This document shows, one piece after another, positions 16,313 through 23,845 of a stretch of DNA of 64,000 nucleotides (position 1 is its first letter; the number at the start of each line of letters is the position of its first letter). Where the stretch lies: NCBI GenBank assembly GCA_036506155.1, contig DASXSF010000004.1, forward strand, positions 1 to 64,000, given 5' to 3'. Under the pieces are notes generated by a model, which had not been told where the DNA came from, did no database searches, and saw nothing but the letters and a program-made list of their open reading frames with translations. The stretch is from DASXRA01 sp036506155. Its GTDB lineage: Bacteria; Actinomycetota; Actinomycetes; Mycobacteriales; Jatrophihabitantaceae. Position numbers and translations under genes: made by a program.

Positions 16313-16969
16313 GTGCTCGTCGTCGCCATCGACACCTCGTCGGCCGCGGTCACGGCCGCCGTGGCCGCTGTCGACGACCGCGTCCGGACGCTCGCACAGC
16401 GCGTCACGATCAACCCGCGCGCACATGGGGAGCTGCTCGCCCCGTCGGTCGCCGCCTGCCTCGAGGAAGCAGGCGCCGCACCCCGTGACCTGCACGCGAT
16501 CGTGGCCGGCATCGGCCCGGGTCCGTTCACCGGGCTGCGCGTCGGACTGGCTACAGCGGCGGCGATGGCCGACGCGCTCGGCATTCCCACGTACGGAGTG
16601 TGTTCGCTGGACGCGATCGCCGGTGCCGTCGACGCAAGATCCCTGCTAGTCGCGACCGACGCTCGTCGCCGTGAGGTGTACTGGGCGCGCTACATGAACG
16701 GCACCCGGACCGATGGGCCGTACGTCGACCAGCCCGCCGACGTGTCCACAGTGGACAGTGTCGCGATGGCCGGCGCAGGCGCCCGGCTGTACGCAGGTGT
16801 GTTGGGCTTGCCGCTGCTAGACGCCGACTACCCGGAGCCCGACGCGCTGGTGCACACCGCCGCCGATCGGGTGCGCGCCCATGCCGCGTCGGAACCGCTC
16901 ACGCCGTTGTACCTCCGCCGGCCGGACGCTGCCGTGCCGCACGCCCCCAAGCCGGTGAGCCGGCGATGA
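16313..16969 (+). CDS. tsaB: tRNA t6A synthesis protein TsaB
   Basis: 218 residues of the ASKHA fold. LVVAIDTSSAAVTAAVA at the N-terminus and GIGPGPFTGLRVGLATAAAMADALG are the TsaB signatures; it lacks the metal-binding histidines of TsaD and acts as its inactive dimer partner. YCARY-like VYWARYMNG and the C-terminal TPLYLRRPDA complete the match. GTG start. The stop codon TGA is supplied by a repeat copy that continues into rimI. Confidence 0.95.
   Translation: MLVVAIDTSSAAVTAAVAAVDDRVRTLAQRVTINPRAHGELLAPSVAACLEEAGAAPRDLHAIVAGIGPGPFTGLRVGLATAAAMADALGIPTYGVCSLDAIAGAVDARSLLVATDARRREVYWARYMNGTRTDGPYVDQPADVSTVDSVAMAGAGARLYAGVLGLPLLDADYPEPDALVHTAADRVRAHAASEPLTPLYLRRPDAAVPHAPKPVSRR
16744..16756. 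repeat. 13-bp palindromic motif GTCCACAGTGGAC, copy 2
   Basis: Exact copy inside tsaB, read in a frame giving Ser-Thr-Val-Asp. Confidence 0.7.
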
Positions 16970-17022
16970 GCGCTCGCGCGAAGAGCCCCGCCGCCGCGGC
17001 GCAAGGCGGGTGGGGTCGATGA
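16966..17022 (+). repeat. ATGAGCGCT repeat, copy 4 (bridging mini-ORF)
   Basis: Closed ORF encoding MSARAKSPAAAAQGGWGR. Its ATG overlaps the tsaB stop (ATGA) and its TGA overlaps the rimI ATG (ATGA at 17019-17022), so both junctions are coupled. Confidence 0.75.
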
Positions 17023-17471
17023 GCGTGATCGACGTCGTGCCGATGACCAGGGCGCACATCGACGCATTGATGCCGTACGAGCGGGAGATGTTCGGCACCG
17101 AGGCATGGAGCGCCGACGGCTATCGCGCCGAGCTGGCCGACACCAGGCACCGGTACTACCTGGCCGCGGTGGACGAGAACGAGAGCCTGCTCGGTTGGGC
17201 CGGCATCCGCGTAGTGGGCGACACGGCGGAGATCCTGACCGTGGGCGTCGTCCCGCACGCGCAGCGGCAGGGCATCGGTGGCCGGCTGCTTGCGATGCTG
17301 CTGGACGAGGCGCGCCGACGTGGGGCCGTCGAGGCGTTCCTCGAAGTACGGGTGGACAACCCGGCCGCCCAACAGTTGTACGAGCATGCGCGCTTCGTGC
17401 GTGTCGGCATCCGCCGTGGCTACTACGCCGGAGGACGAGTCGATGCGGTGGTGATGCGCCATGTCATCTGA
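17019..17471 (+). CDS. rimI: ribosomal protein S18-alanine N-acetyltransferase (GNAT)
   Basis: 150 residues. GNAT fold with acetyl-CoA loop VVPHAQRQGIGGRLLAMLL and a C-terminal NPAAQQLYEHARFVRVGIRRGYY segment typical of RimI, which acetylates the N-terminal Ala of S18. The ATG at 17019 is taken because it overlaps the mini-ORF stop and is preceded by a GGCGGGTGGGG stretch; an in-frame GTG at 17010 exists. Lies between tsaB and tsaD, as in mycobacteria, and overlaps tsaD by 11 bp. Confidence 0.93.
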   Translation: MSVIDVVPMTRAHIDALMPYEREMFGTEAWSADGYRAELADTRHRYYLAAVDENESLLGWAGIRVVGDTAEILTVGVVPHAQRQGIGGRLLAMLLDEARRRGAVEAFLEVRVDNPAAQQLYEHARFVRVGIRRGYYAGGRVDAVVMRHVI

Positions 17472-18492
17472 GCCGCTTGTCCTCGGCATCGAGACGTCCT
17501 GCGACGAGACCGGCGTCGGCATCGTCCGTGGCACCACGCTGCTGGCGGACTCGGTCGCGAGCAGCGTCGAGGAGCATGCCCGCTTCGGCGGTGTCGTGCC
17601 CGAGGTGGCGAGCCGGGCGCACCTCGAGGCGATGGTGCCGACGATGCATCGCGCCCTGAGCGAGGCCGGCGTCGAACTGGGCGACGTGGACGCGATTGCC
17701 GTCACGGCCGGCCCCGGCCTTGCCGGTGCGCTGCTGGTAGGCATCGCGGCCGCCAAGGCATACACCCTGGCGCTCGGCAAGCCGCTGTACGGCGTGAACC
17801 ACCTGTCCGCGCATGTCGCGGTGGACCTGCTCGACAACGGCGCGCTCGCAGAGGCGTGCGTCGCACTGCTCGTGTCCGGCGGGCACTCGTCGCTGTTACT
17901 CGTCCCGCGCGTCGGCGGCGAGGACGTGACCGAGCTGGGCGCAACCGTCGACGACGCCGCTGGCGAGGCGTACGACAAGGTGGCGCGGCTGCTCGGGTTG
18001 CCGTTCCCGGGTGGCCCGCCGATGGACCGCCTGGCGCACGACGGCGACCCGGACGCGATCGCGTTCCCGCGGGCGATGAGCGAGAACCCGTATGCGTTCT
18101 CCTTCGCCGGGCTGAAGACCGCCGTGGCCCGCTTTCTCGAGGCGCGTAGGCGGGTCGGCGACACCGTGCCTGCCGCAGACGTGGCGGCGAGCTTTCAAGA
18201 GGCGGTGGCGGATGTGCTCACGGCGAAAGCGGTGCGCGCCGCGCAGGACAACGGCGTCGACTACCTCCTGATCGGTGGCGGCGTCGCGGCGAACTCCCGG
18301 CTGCGCGCGCTGGCCGCGCAACGCTGCGAGCGCGCCGGGCTGCGGCTGCGGGTGCCCCGTCCGAGGCTGTGCACCGACAACGGCGCGATGGTGGCCGCGC
18401 TCGGCGCCCAGCTGGTCGCCCACGGCGCGGCTCCGTCCGCGCTGGACATCCCGGGCGACTCGTCGCTGCCCGTGACGGACGTGCTCGTATGA
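17461..18492 (+). CDS. tsaD: tRNA N6-threonylcarbamoyladenosine transferase
   Basis: 343 residues, catalytic subunit of t6A synthesis. ASKHA ATPase: GIETSCDETGVGIV, metal-binding HLSAH (His114 and His118), SGGHSSLLLV, GGPPMDRLA, LIGGGVAANSRLR and CTDNGAMVA. Full length and intact. With tsaE and tsaB 1 kb upstream it completes the pathway, apart from tsaC, which is not in the window. ATG inside the end of rimI; its TGA overlaps the next small gene. Confidence 0.97.
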   Translation: MSSEPLVLGIETSCDETGVGIVRGTTLLADSVASSVEEHARFGGVVPEVASRAHLEAMVPTMHRALSEAGVELGDVDAIAVTAGPGLAGALLVGIAAAKAYTLALGKPLYGVNHLSAHVAVDLLDNGALAEACVALLVSGGHSSLLLVPRVGGEDVTELGATVDDAAGEAYDKVARLLGLPFPGGPPMDRLAHDGDPDAIAFPRAMSENPYAFSFAGLKTAVARFLEARRRVGDTVPAADVAASFQEAVADVLTAKAVRAAQDNGVDYLLIGGGVAANSRLRALAAQRCERAGLRLRVPRPRLCTDNGAMVAALGAQLVAHGAAPSALDIPGDSSLPVTDVLV

Positions 18493-18704
18493 CCGTGATG
18501 CTGGAGATGCGGGCCGCGCAAGGGCGGCTGGACGATCTGATCGCCTTTGTGCGGGCGCACGCGAACCCACAAGCTCAGCTCTACCGCGGCGCGGACGGGC
18601 CGCCCCGGGTCGTCGTGATCGATCCGTCCGGCCATGGCATACCGGACGTACCGCCCGAACTCGTGGCCCGCCCACCGCATCGGTGGACGTTCGAGCCGAT
18701 CTGA
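18489..18704 (+). CDS. small conserved-looking protein after tsaD
   Basis: 71 residues starting MTVMLEMRAAQGRLDDLIAF and ending PHRWTFEPI. The ATG overlaps the tsaD stop (ATGA), which argues for a real coupled gene. The first 30 residues resemble one βα unit of an antibiotic-biosynthesis-monooxygenase (ABM) ferredoxin-like fold, but it is too short for a full domain. I do not recognise a function. Confidence 0.6.
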   Translation: MTVMLEMRAAQGRLDDLIAFVRAHANPQAQLYRGADGPPRVVVIDPSGHGIPDVPPELVARPPHRWTFEPI

Positions 18705-18811
18705 CGCAACTGCGCCGCGCCGCGGCGTGTCATGTAGCCGTGACCCTCCTGATCGGCACGCAGCATGCTCGGCATGCGATCGTTGAGCTGCCGCGGCCGC
18801 GGGAGGGCTGG

Positions 18812-19306
18812 ATGGACACCGACGTGCTGTTCGCGCAGTTCGTGCGGGAGCAGACGCCCCAGTTGCTCCGTTCGGCGTACCTCCTGACCGGCAGTCCGTC
18901 CGCCGCCGAGGATCTCGTGCAGGACACCCTGCTGCGCCTGTTCCCCAAGTGGGGCCGGGTCATGGCCGCCGACGTTCCGCTGGCCTACGTGCGGCGGTCG
19001 CTGGTGAACGGCTTCCTGAACCAGCAGCGCCGCCCGGCGAGCCGGGAATTGGTCCTGGACGAACTGCCGGAGCTTGCCGACGGCCGCGATGTCGGTGCCG
19101 ACGTGACGACCCGCGACCTGGTGTGGCGGCTGCTCGCCACGCTGCCCGAACGGCAGCGCGCGGCGCTGGTCCTCCGGTTCTTTCACGACCTGGACGACGA
19201 CGAGATCGCCGCGTGCCTCAACTGCCGGCCCGGCACCGTGCGCAGCCTGATCAGCCGCGGGCTCGCCTCCTTGCGCGGGATACACGCATCGGCGGGTGAG
19301 AGATGA
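18812..19306 (+). CDS. SigE-family (ECF-type) RNA polymerase sigma factor
   Basis: 164 residues. Region 2: FVREQTPQLLRSAYLLTGSP followed by SAAEDLVQDTLLRLFPKW, characteristic of the Streptomyces SigE-like subfamily. Region 4: LPERQRAALVLRFFHDLDDD and EIAACLNCRPGTVRSLISRGLA, a sigma-70 HTH. ATG 18812 has GGGAGGG 5 nt upstream; an upstream open frame lacks sigma homology. The 107-bp region before it holds paired GCATGC hexamers (18767-18782), a possible operator. Its stop overlaps the following membrane-protein gene (ATGA), the arrangement usual for a sigma and its regulator. Confidence 0.92.
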   Translation: MDTDVLFAQFVREQTPQLLRSAYLLTGSPSAAEDLVQDTLLRLFPKWGRVMAADVPLAYVRRSLVNGFLNQQRRPASRELVLDELPELADGRDVGADVTTRDLVWRLLATLPERQRAALVLRFFHDLDDDEIAACLNCRPGTVRSLISRGLASLRGIHASAGER

Positions 19307-20688
19307 GCGACATCGAGCGCGAGCTCCGCGAAAGTCTGGCCGAGAACGCACGGCGTGCGCCGGCCGGCGACGGGCTCGCGGAGCGCATCATCGCCGATGC
19401 CCAGTTCGGGCGCGGCGCTCACGACCGCCGGAGCGGGCGGTCGCGCTGGCGGGCCTGGTTGCTCCCGGCAATCGCGGCCGCGTGCGTCGCCGGCGTGGTG
19501 GCATCGATCGCCGTTGTCGCCAGTCTCCAGCACCCGAAGACGCATTCGGCCAACACGCCGAGCTTCAGCGTCACACCGCCGACGGGCGGCGCCGCGAGCA
19601 GCACAGCACCCGCGACAACCACAGCACCGTCGTCCAGCCACGGGGCATCCGGCGCCTCCACCTCGGCGGTGCCGGGGATCGGCCCGGTCCCGAAGGGCTT
19701 CCAGGCCGCCGACTTGACGTTCGTGAGTACGGAGGACGGGTGGGCGCTCGGGAGCGGTCAGTGCTTCAAGACCCCCTCGCAAAGCTGCACCGCGTTGCTA
19801 CGCACCAGCAACGGCGGCAAGGACTGGGTGAGCGTCATGAATCCGCCGGCGAATATCGGCGGCACCTGCGACACGTGCATCGAGCACATCCGATTCGCCG
19901 ACGGGAACGTCGGCTATGCGTACGGGCAGAACGCGCTGTTCATGACGAAGGACGGCGGCGCGCACTGGACCCGCCAGCCCGGTGGCGCGGACGCGCTGGA
20001 GACCCTCTCCGGCAATGTCATCCGCGTGGCCGACGCGGGCGGCTGCCCACCCGGCTGCAGCTACCAGGTTCAGACCGCGGAGGTGGGTAGCGGCCAGTGG
20101 CAGCCGGCACGGCTGCCCGGCACGGTGCGCGGCGACAGCGTGTTGCTCAACAGGACCGGGCACGCCGCCTACCTGCTGATCCAGCAACACCCGGCGGGCG
20201 GTGCCGGAATGCAGCAGCCCACCCTGCTCACTTCATCCGACGACGGCCACACTTGGGCCAAGTCCGGCCATACTCCCTGCCCGCAGGGTCCCGGCTCCAC
20301 AGAGATTGATGCCAGCCTGATGACCACGGCCGAGGACGGCTCGCTTTCGCTGGTCTGCACCGCGCGCGGCGGCCCGCCGATCGCTCAGTTCACCGTCACC
20401 TCGACCGACGGTGGCACGACGTTCCGGCCTGGCGGCAGAGGTGCGTTCAGCAGCTTGGCCGGGGCGCTCGGTGCGGCCTCGAGCTCGGTGCTCCTCGTGT
20501 CCGGTGACGACACCTACCGTTCCGTCAACGGCGGGCGCACCTGGCTGCTGAGCGCGGCCGGTCCGGGCAAGGCGTCCTGGATCGGGTTCGAGAATGCGAC
20601 CGTAGGACGGGCGATCTCCATGAACGGACGCACGATCTGGACCACCGCCGACGCCGGCGCGACGTGGAGCAACCACACGTTCCTATAA
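19303..20688 (+). CDS. membrane-anchored BNR/Ycf48-like beta-propeller, coupled to the sigma factor
   Basis: 461 residues. A 50-residue cytoplasmic N-terminus (ERELRESLAENARRAPAG) precedes one membrane helix at about 51-75, a Ser/Thr/Pro-rich linker (80-125) and an extracytoplasmic propeller with repeated Asp-box-like motifs: SNGGKDW, KDGGAHW, SDDGHTW, TDGGTTF, VNGGRTW and ADAGATW. The layout (short inside part, one helix, large outside sensor) and the ATGA overlap with a sigma gene are those of an anti-sigma factor, although no ZAS zinc motif is present. Function as a sigma regulator or sensor is inferred. Confidence 0.75.
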   Translation: MSDIERELRESLAENARRAPAGDGLAERIIADAQFGRGAHDRRSGRSRWRAWLLPAIAAACVAGVVASIAVVASLQHPKTHSANTPSFSVTPPTGGAASSTAPATTTAPSSSHGASGASTSAVPGIGPVPKGFQAADLTFVSTEDGWALGSGQCFKTPSQSCTALLRTSNGGKDWVSVMNPPANIGGTCDTCIEHIRFADGNVGYAYGQNALFMTKDGGAHWTRQPGGADALETLSGNVIRVADAGGCPPGCSYQVQTAEVGSGQWQPARLPGTVRGDSVLLNRTGHAAYLLIQQHPAGGAGMQQPTLLTSSDDGHTWAKSGHTPCPQGPGSTEIDASLMTTAEDGSLSLVCTARGGPPIAQFTVTSTDGGTTFRPGGRGAFSSLAGALGAASSSVLLVSGDDTYRSVNGGRTWLLSAAGPGKASWIGFENATVGRAISMNGRTIWTTADAGATWSNHTFL

Positions 20689-20707
20689 CGCGCCGCGCCG
20701 GACGCGC

Positions 20708-20732
20708 GCTCTTCGCGCGAGCGCTCATCGCC
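20708..20732 (-). repeat. ATGAGCGCT repeat, copy 5 (inverted)
   Basis: On the minus strand reads GGCGATGAGCGCTCGCGCGA then AGAGC, identical to copy 2 over 25 bases. Lies between the propeller gene and groES, opposite to both. Confidence 0.75.
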
Positions 20733-20772
20733 CCGGTCGCTCGGCTTTGCGTGCTCACATCCCACCCCCGCG

Positions 20773-20801
20773 TTGCTGGCTGGCACTCGCCGCGTTAGAG
20801 T
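20773..20801 (+). promoter_or_regulatory. groES promoter
   Basis: TTGCTG (20773-20778), 17-nt spacer, TAGAGT (20796-20801). The -10 lies inside the CIRCE operator, so HrcA binding would block polymerase. Confidence 0.55.
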
Positions 20802-20806
20802 GCCAA
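20780..20806. promoter_or_regulatory. CIRCE operator (HrcA site)
   Basis: CTGGCACTC, 9-nt spacer, GAGTGCCAA: an inverted repeat with the classic CIRCE spacing and core GCACTC/GAGTGC. HrcA represses chaperonin genes through this element. hrcA itself is not in the window. Confidence 0.92.
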
Positions 20807-20884
20807 CCGGTGGCTCACTGACACCCGCGACGGCAGCCGGGCCACGACATGAGGCATGTACATCCCGAGAAGGGGAGATCCACC

Positions 20885-21193
20885 GTGACGACCGCTACCA
20901 AGGTCAACATCAAGCCGCTCGAGGACCGTCTCGTCGTCCAGGCCAACGAGGCCGAGACAACGACCGCCTCGGGCATCGTCATCCCGGACACAGCCAAGGA
21001 GAAGCCGCAGGAGGGCACCGTCCTCGCGGTAGGCCCAGGCCGCTTCGACGACAACGGCAATCGCGTCCCGCTCGACGTGAAGGTCGGCGACACCGTGCTG
21101 TACAGCAAGTACGGCGGCACCGAGGTCAAGTACTCCGGCGAGGAGTACCTGGTCCTGTCGGCCCGCGACGTCCTGGCGATCATCGAGAAGTAG
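20885..21193 (+). CDS. groES: co-chaperonin GroES
   Basis: 102 residues. IKPLEDRLVVQANEAETTTA with the mobile loop SGIVIPDTAKEKPQEG that contacts GroEL, GPGRFDDNGNRVPLDVKVGD and VLSARDVLAIIEK at the end. GTG start with GAAGGGGAG 8-14 nt upstream; the upstream open frame is leader. Controlled by CIRCE 80 bp before the start and followed by groEL. Confidence 0.97.
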   Translation: MTTATKVNIKPLEDRLVVQANEAETTTASGIVIPDTAKEKPQEGTVLAVGPGRFDDNGNRVPLDVKVGDTVLYSKYGGTEVKYSGEEYLVLSARDVLAIIEK

Positions 21194-21201
21194 AGCGTCT
21201 C

Positions 21202-21241
21202 GACACGCCCCGGCGCGCTGACGCGTGTCCGGGGCGTTGTC
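21202..21241 (+). other. groES-groEL intergenic hairpin
   Basis: GACACGCCCCGG pairs with CCGGGGCGTTGTC (one bulged T) around a 15-nt loop. Sits between groES and groEL; may attenuate readthrough or mark mRNA processing. No T-tract. Confidence 0.5.
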
Positions 21242-21269
21242 AACCGCGCCCACGATAGGAAGGAACTCC

Positions 21270-22913
21270 ATGGCGAAGATCCTCAGCTTCGACGAGGACG
21301 CCCGACGCGCGCTGGAACGCGGGGTCGACAAGCTTGCCGACGCCGTGAAGGTCACGATCGGCCCGCGCGGTCGCAATGTCGTACTCGACAAGTCATTCGG
21401 CCCGCCCGTGATCACCAACGACGGGGTGACGATCGCCCGCGAGATCGAGCTGGACGATCCGTTTGAGAACCTCGGCGCACAGCTGGCCAAGTCCGTCGCC
21501 ACCAAGACGAACGACGTGGCCGGCGACGGCACCACAACCGCTACCGTGCTGGCCCAGGCGATGGTGCGTGCCGGGCTCAGGAACGTCGCCGCCGGGGCCA
21601 ACCCGACCGGCCTGAAGCGCGGCATCGACGCCGCCGTGTCTGCGGTGACGGAGGCGCTGGACAAGGCCGCGACGCCCGTGCACGGCGAGGAGGAGATCGC
21701 CCGCGTCGCGACGATCTCCGCGCAGGACCCCGCGATCGGCAAGCTGATCGGGGAGGCGTTCACGAAGGTCGGCAACGACGGTGTGATCACCGCTGAGGAG
21801 TCGCAGACCCTTACCACGGAGCTCGAGTTCACCGAGGGGATGCAGTTCGACAAGGGCTACATCTCGCCGTACTTCATCTCCGACCTCGAGTCGGGCGAGA
21901 CAGTGCTCGACGACCCGTACCTGCTGATCACTACGGAGAAGATCTCCGTCATCGCCGACCTGCTGCCGTTGCTGGAGAAGGTCACCGCCGAGGGCAAGTC
22001 ACTCGTCGTGATCGCCGAGGACGTCGAGGGCGAGGCGCTTGCCACGCTCGTGGTGAACGCGATCCGCAAGACGTTCAAGGCCGTCGCGGTCAAGGCACCG
22101 TTCTTCGGCGACCGGCGCAAGGCGTTCCTGCAGGACCTCGCGATCGTCACGGGCGCACAGGTAGTCGCGCCCGAGGTCGGCCTCAAGCTCGACCAGGTCG
22201 GCACTGATGTACTCGGACGTACTGGGCGTGTGGTCGTCACCAAGGACACCACGACGATCACGCACGGAGCCGGCTCGCAGGACGCGATCGACGACCGGAT
22301 CGCCCAGATTCGCAAGGAGATCGACGAGACCGACTCGGACTGGGACCGCGAGAAGCTCCAGGAACGCCTGGCCAAGCTGGCCGGCGGGGTCGGCGTGATC
22401 AAGGTCGGGGCGGCCACCGAGGTCGAGCTCAAGGAGCGCAAGGCGCGTATCGAGGACGCGATCTCCGCGACGCGTGCCGCGATCGAGGAGGGCATTATCG
22501 CCGGCGGCGGCGCGGTACTGCTGCACGCGGCATCGGCCCTCGACGGACTGTCGCTGACCGGCGACGAAGCGACGGGTGCGCAGACCGTGCGTGCGGCGCT
22601 GGGCGAGCCACTGCGGTGGATCGCGGCGAACGCCGGGCAGGAGGGCAACGTCGTCGTCGCAAAGGTGCGGGCTCTGAGCGGCAACGAGGGCCTCGACGCC
22701 GCCACGGGCGAGTACGGCGACCTGTTCGCCAGGGGCATCGTCGATCCGGTCAAAGTGACCAAGGCGGCGCTGGCCAATGCGGCATCGGTCGCATCGTTGC
22801 TGCTGACCACGCAGAGTCTGGTCGTCGAGAAGCCGGAGGAGCCCGCCGAGCGCTCGCACAACGGGCACGGCCACAGCCACGGGCACGGCCACAGTCACGG
22901 GCCGGGTTTCTGA
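21270..22913 (+). CDS. groEL1: chaperonin GroEL, GroEL1-type with His-rich tail
   Basis: 547 residues. Full ATPase motifs GPRGRNVVLDKSFG, NDGVTIAREIEL, AGDGTTTATVLAQAM and the hinge/apical regions. The C-terminus ends HNGHGHSHGHGHSHGPGF in place of the usual GGM repeats, as in mycobacterial GroEL1, which sits next to groES and is often the non-essential, specialised copy. ATG has GGAAGGA 7 nt upstream. A second groEL elsewhere in the genome is expected but not seen here. Convergent with whiB3, as in M. tuberculosis. Confidence 0.97.
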   Translation: MAKILSFDEDARRALERGVDKLADAVKVTIGPRGRNVVLDKSFGPPVITNDGVTIAREIELDDPFENLGAQLAKSVATKTNDVAGDGTTTATVLAQAMVRAGLRNVAAGANPTGLKRGIDAAVSAVTEALDKAATPVHGEEEIARVATISAQDPAIGKLIGEAFTKVGNDGVITAEESQTLTTELEFTEGMQFDKGYISPYFISDLESGETVLDDPYLLITTEKISVIADLLPLLEKVTAEGKSLVVIAEDVEGEALATLVVNAIRKTFKAVAVKAPFFGDRRKAFLQDLAIVTGAQVVAPEVGLKLDQVGTDVLGRTGRVVVTKDTTTITHGAGSQDAIDDRIAQIRKEIDETDSDWDREKLQERLAKLAGGVGVIKVGAATEVELKERKARIEDAISATRAAIEEGIIAGGGAVLLHAASALDGLSLTGDEATGAQTVRAALGEPLRWIAANAGQEGNVVVAKVRALSGNEGLDAATGEYGDLFARGIVDPVKVTKAALANAASVASLLLTTQSLVVEKPEEPAERSHNGHGHSHGHGHSHGPGF

Positions 22914-22961
22914 CGCATAGGTGGAGCGGCTCGCGGCGTTTCGGCGCCGCGGGCCGTTGCG

Positions 22962-23243
22962 TCATGCGACCCGAGGCGTCGGTAGAGCGCCGCGCTCCTC
23001 GGGGGACAGCCCGCCCCAGACGCCGTACGGCTCGCGGGTCGCGAGCGCCCAGCTCAGGCACTCAGTAATTACCGCGCAGCCTCGGCAATTCTGCTTGGCC
23101 TTCATGTCGCGGCGCCGGCGTGATGGACCGCGCTCGTTGTCCGGGTGGTAGAAGATCCGCGTATCTGCGCCGCGACACGCCGCCCACTCCTGCCAGTTCG
23201 CGGATCCTCGTCTCGGCACGGCCAGCGCAAGAACTGCCGTCAT
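22962..23243 (-). CDS. whiB3: WhiB3-like iron-sulfur transcription factor
   Basis: 93 residues. Four cysteines in WAACRG, QNCRGCAV and TECLSWAL bind the 4Fe-4S cluster; EPYGVWGGLSPEER is the sigma-binding turn. WhiB3 controls redox-linked lipid metabolism in mycobacteria. It lacks the AT-hook of WhiB7. Assignment to WhiB3 rests on sequence and on the convergent position after groEL1 (Rv3416-Rv3417c order). GGAGG-GGGGA purine tracts precede the ATG on the minus strand. Tail after the turn is short. Confidence 0.85.
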   Translation of the reverse strand: MTAVLALAVPRRGSANWQEWAACRGADTRIFYHPDNERGPSRRRRDMKAKQNCRGCAVITECLSWALATREPYGVWGGLSPEERGALPTPRVA

Positions 23244-23342
23244 CGCTGTTCCCCGCCTCCGAACGGTGACCTGGGGAGCCGGTCGGCCCCTACGTTCCCA
23301 TCCAAAGAGCGAGCCGGGGAAAAGTGACGCTGACAGTCCCAG

Positions 23343-23723
23343 TCAGCGGCGGCGCGCGGCCGCCTTGGTGGCATCGGTGTACCCGCGCGCGTAGTCCCAG
23401 CTGACGAACGCCTCCGGGTCCGGCTCGAACGCCGGCTCGTGCACGTGGGTGCGCCCCTCACCGATGAGGGCGCGCAGGTTCGCGGCCATCAGGTCCCAGC
23501 TGAAGTAGTGCTGCTCACCGCAGTCGCCGCACTCGACGGCGACGCCGAGGATGCCGCGCGGCGCGAGCGCGCGGCGAAACTCGGTCAGCTCGGAAAGGTC
23601 GGCCAGCACCTCTGACCGCTCCTCGTCGCTCAGCGGCTCGATGGGCTCGGGTGTGTCGAGGACGGCCGCCGGATCCTGCGGGTCGTTGAGGAACGGGTCG
23701 ACCGGACCGTCTTCCGAGGTCAT
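23343..23723 (-). CDS. DUF5319 family protein
   Basis: 126 residues from MTSEDGPVDPFLNDPQDPAA. Acidic N-terminal half, then ECGDCGEQHYFSWDLMAANL with a CxxC pair that could bind zinc, and a conserved C-terminal SWDYARGYTDATKAAA. The family occurs next to guaB2 in mycobacteria (Rv3412), and here guaB2 lies 3.5 kb away. Upstream in-frame extension is not coding. Function unknown. Confidence 0.8.
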   Translation of the reverse strand: MTSEDGPVDPFLNDPQDPAAVLDTPEPIEPLSDEERSEVLADLSELTEFRRALAPRGILGVAVECGDCGEQHYFSWDLMAANLRALIGEGRTHVHEPAFEPDPEAFVSWDYARGYTDATKAAARRR

Positions 23724-23845
23724 CAGGCGGGTCTCTCTTGGCCGCGAAGGTGCGCAGTCACGCCTCCACGGTAGAGCGTGTGGTGGGCAGATGGCCAACC
23801 CACCCCCGTCCCACCGCCCGATCCGCCGCAACCGGGCGGCCGTCC

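Noticed and set aside
18767..18782. Paired GCATGC hexamers before the sigma gene as an operator
   Set aside because: Each arm is self-palindromic and short; too little to claim a regulatory site.
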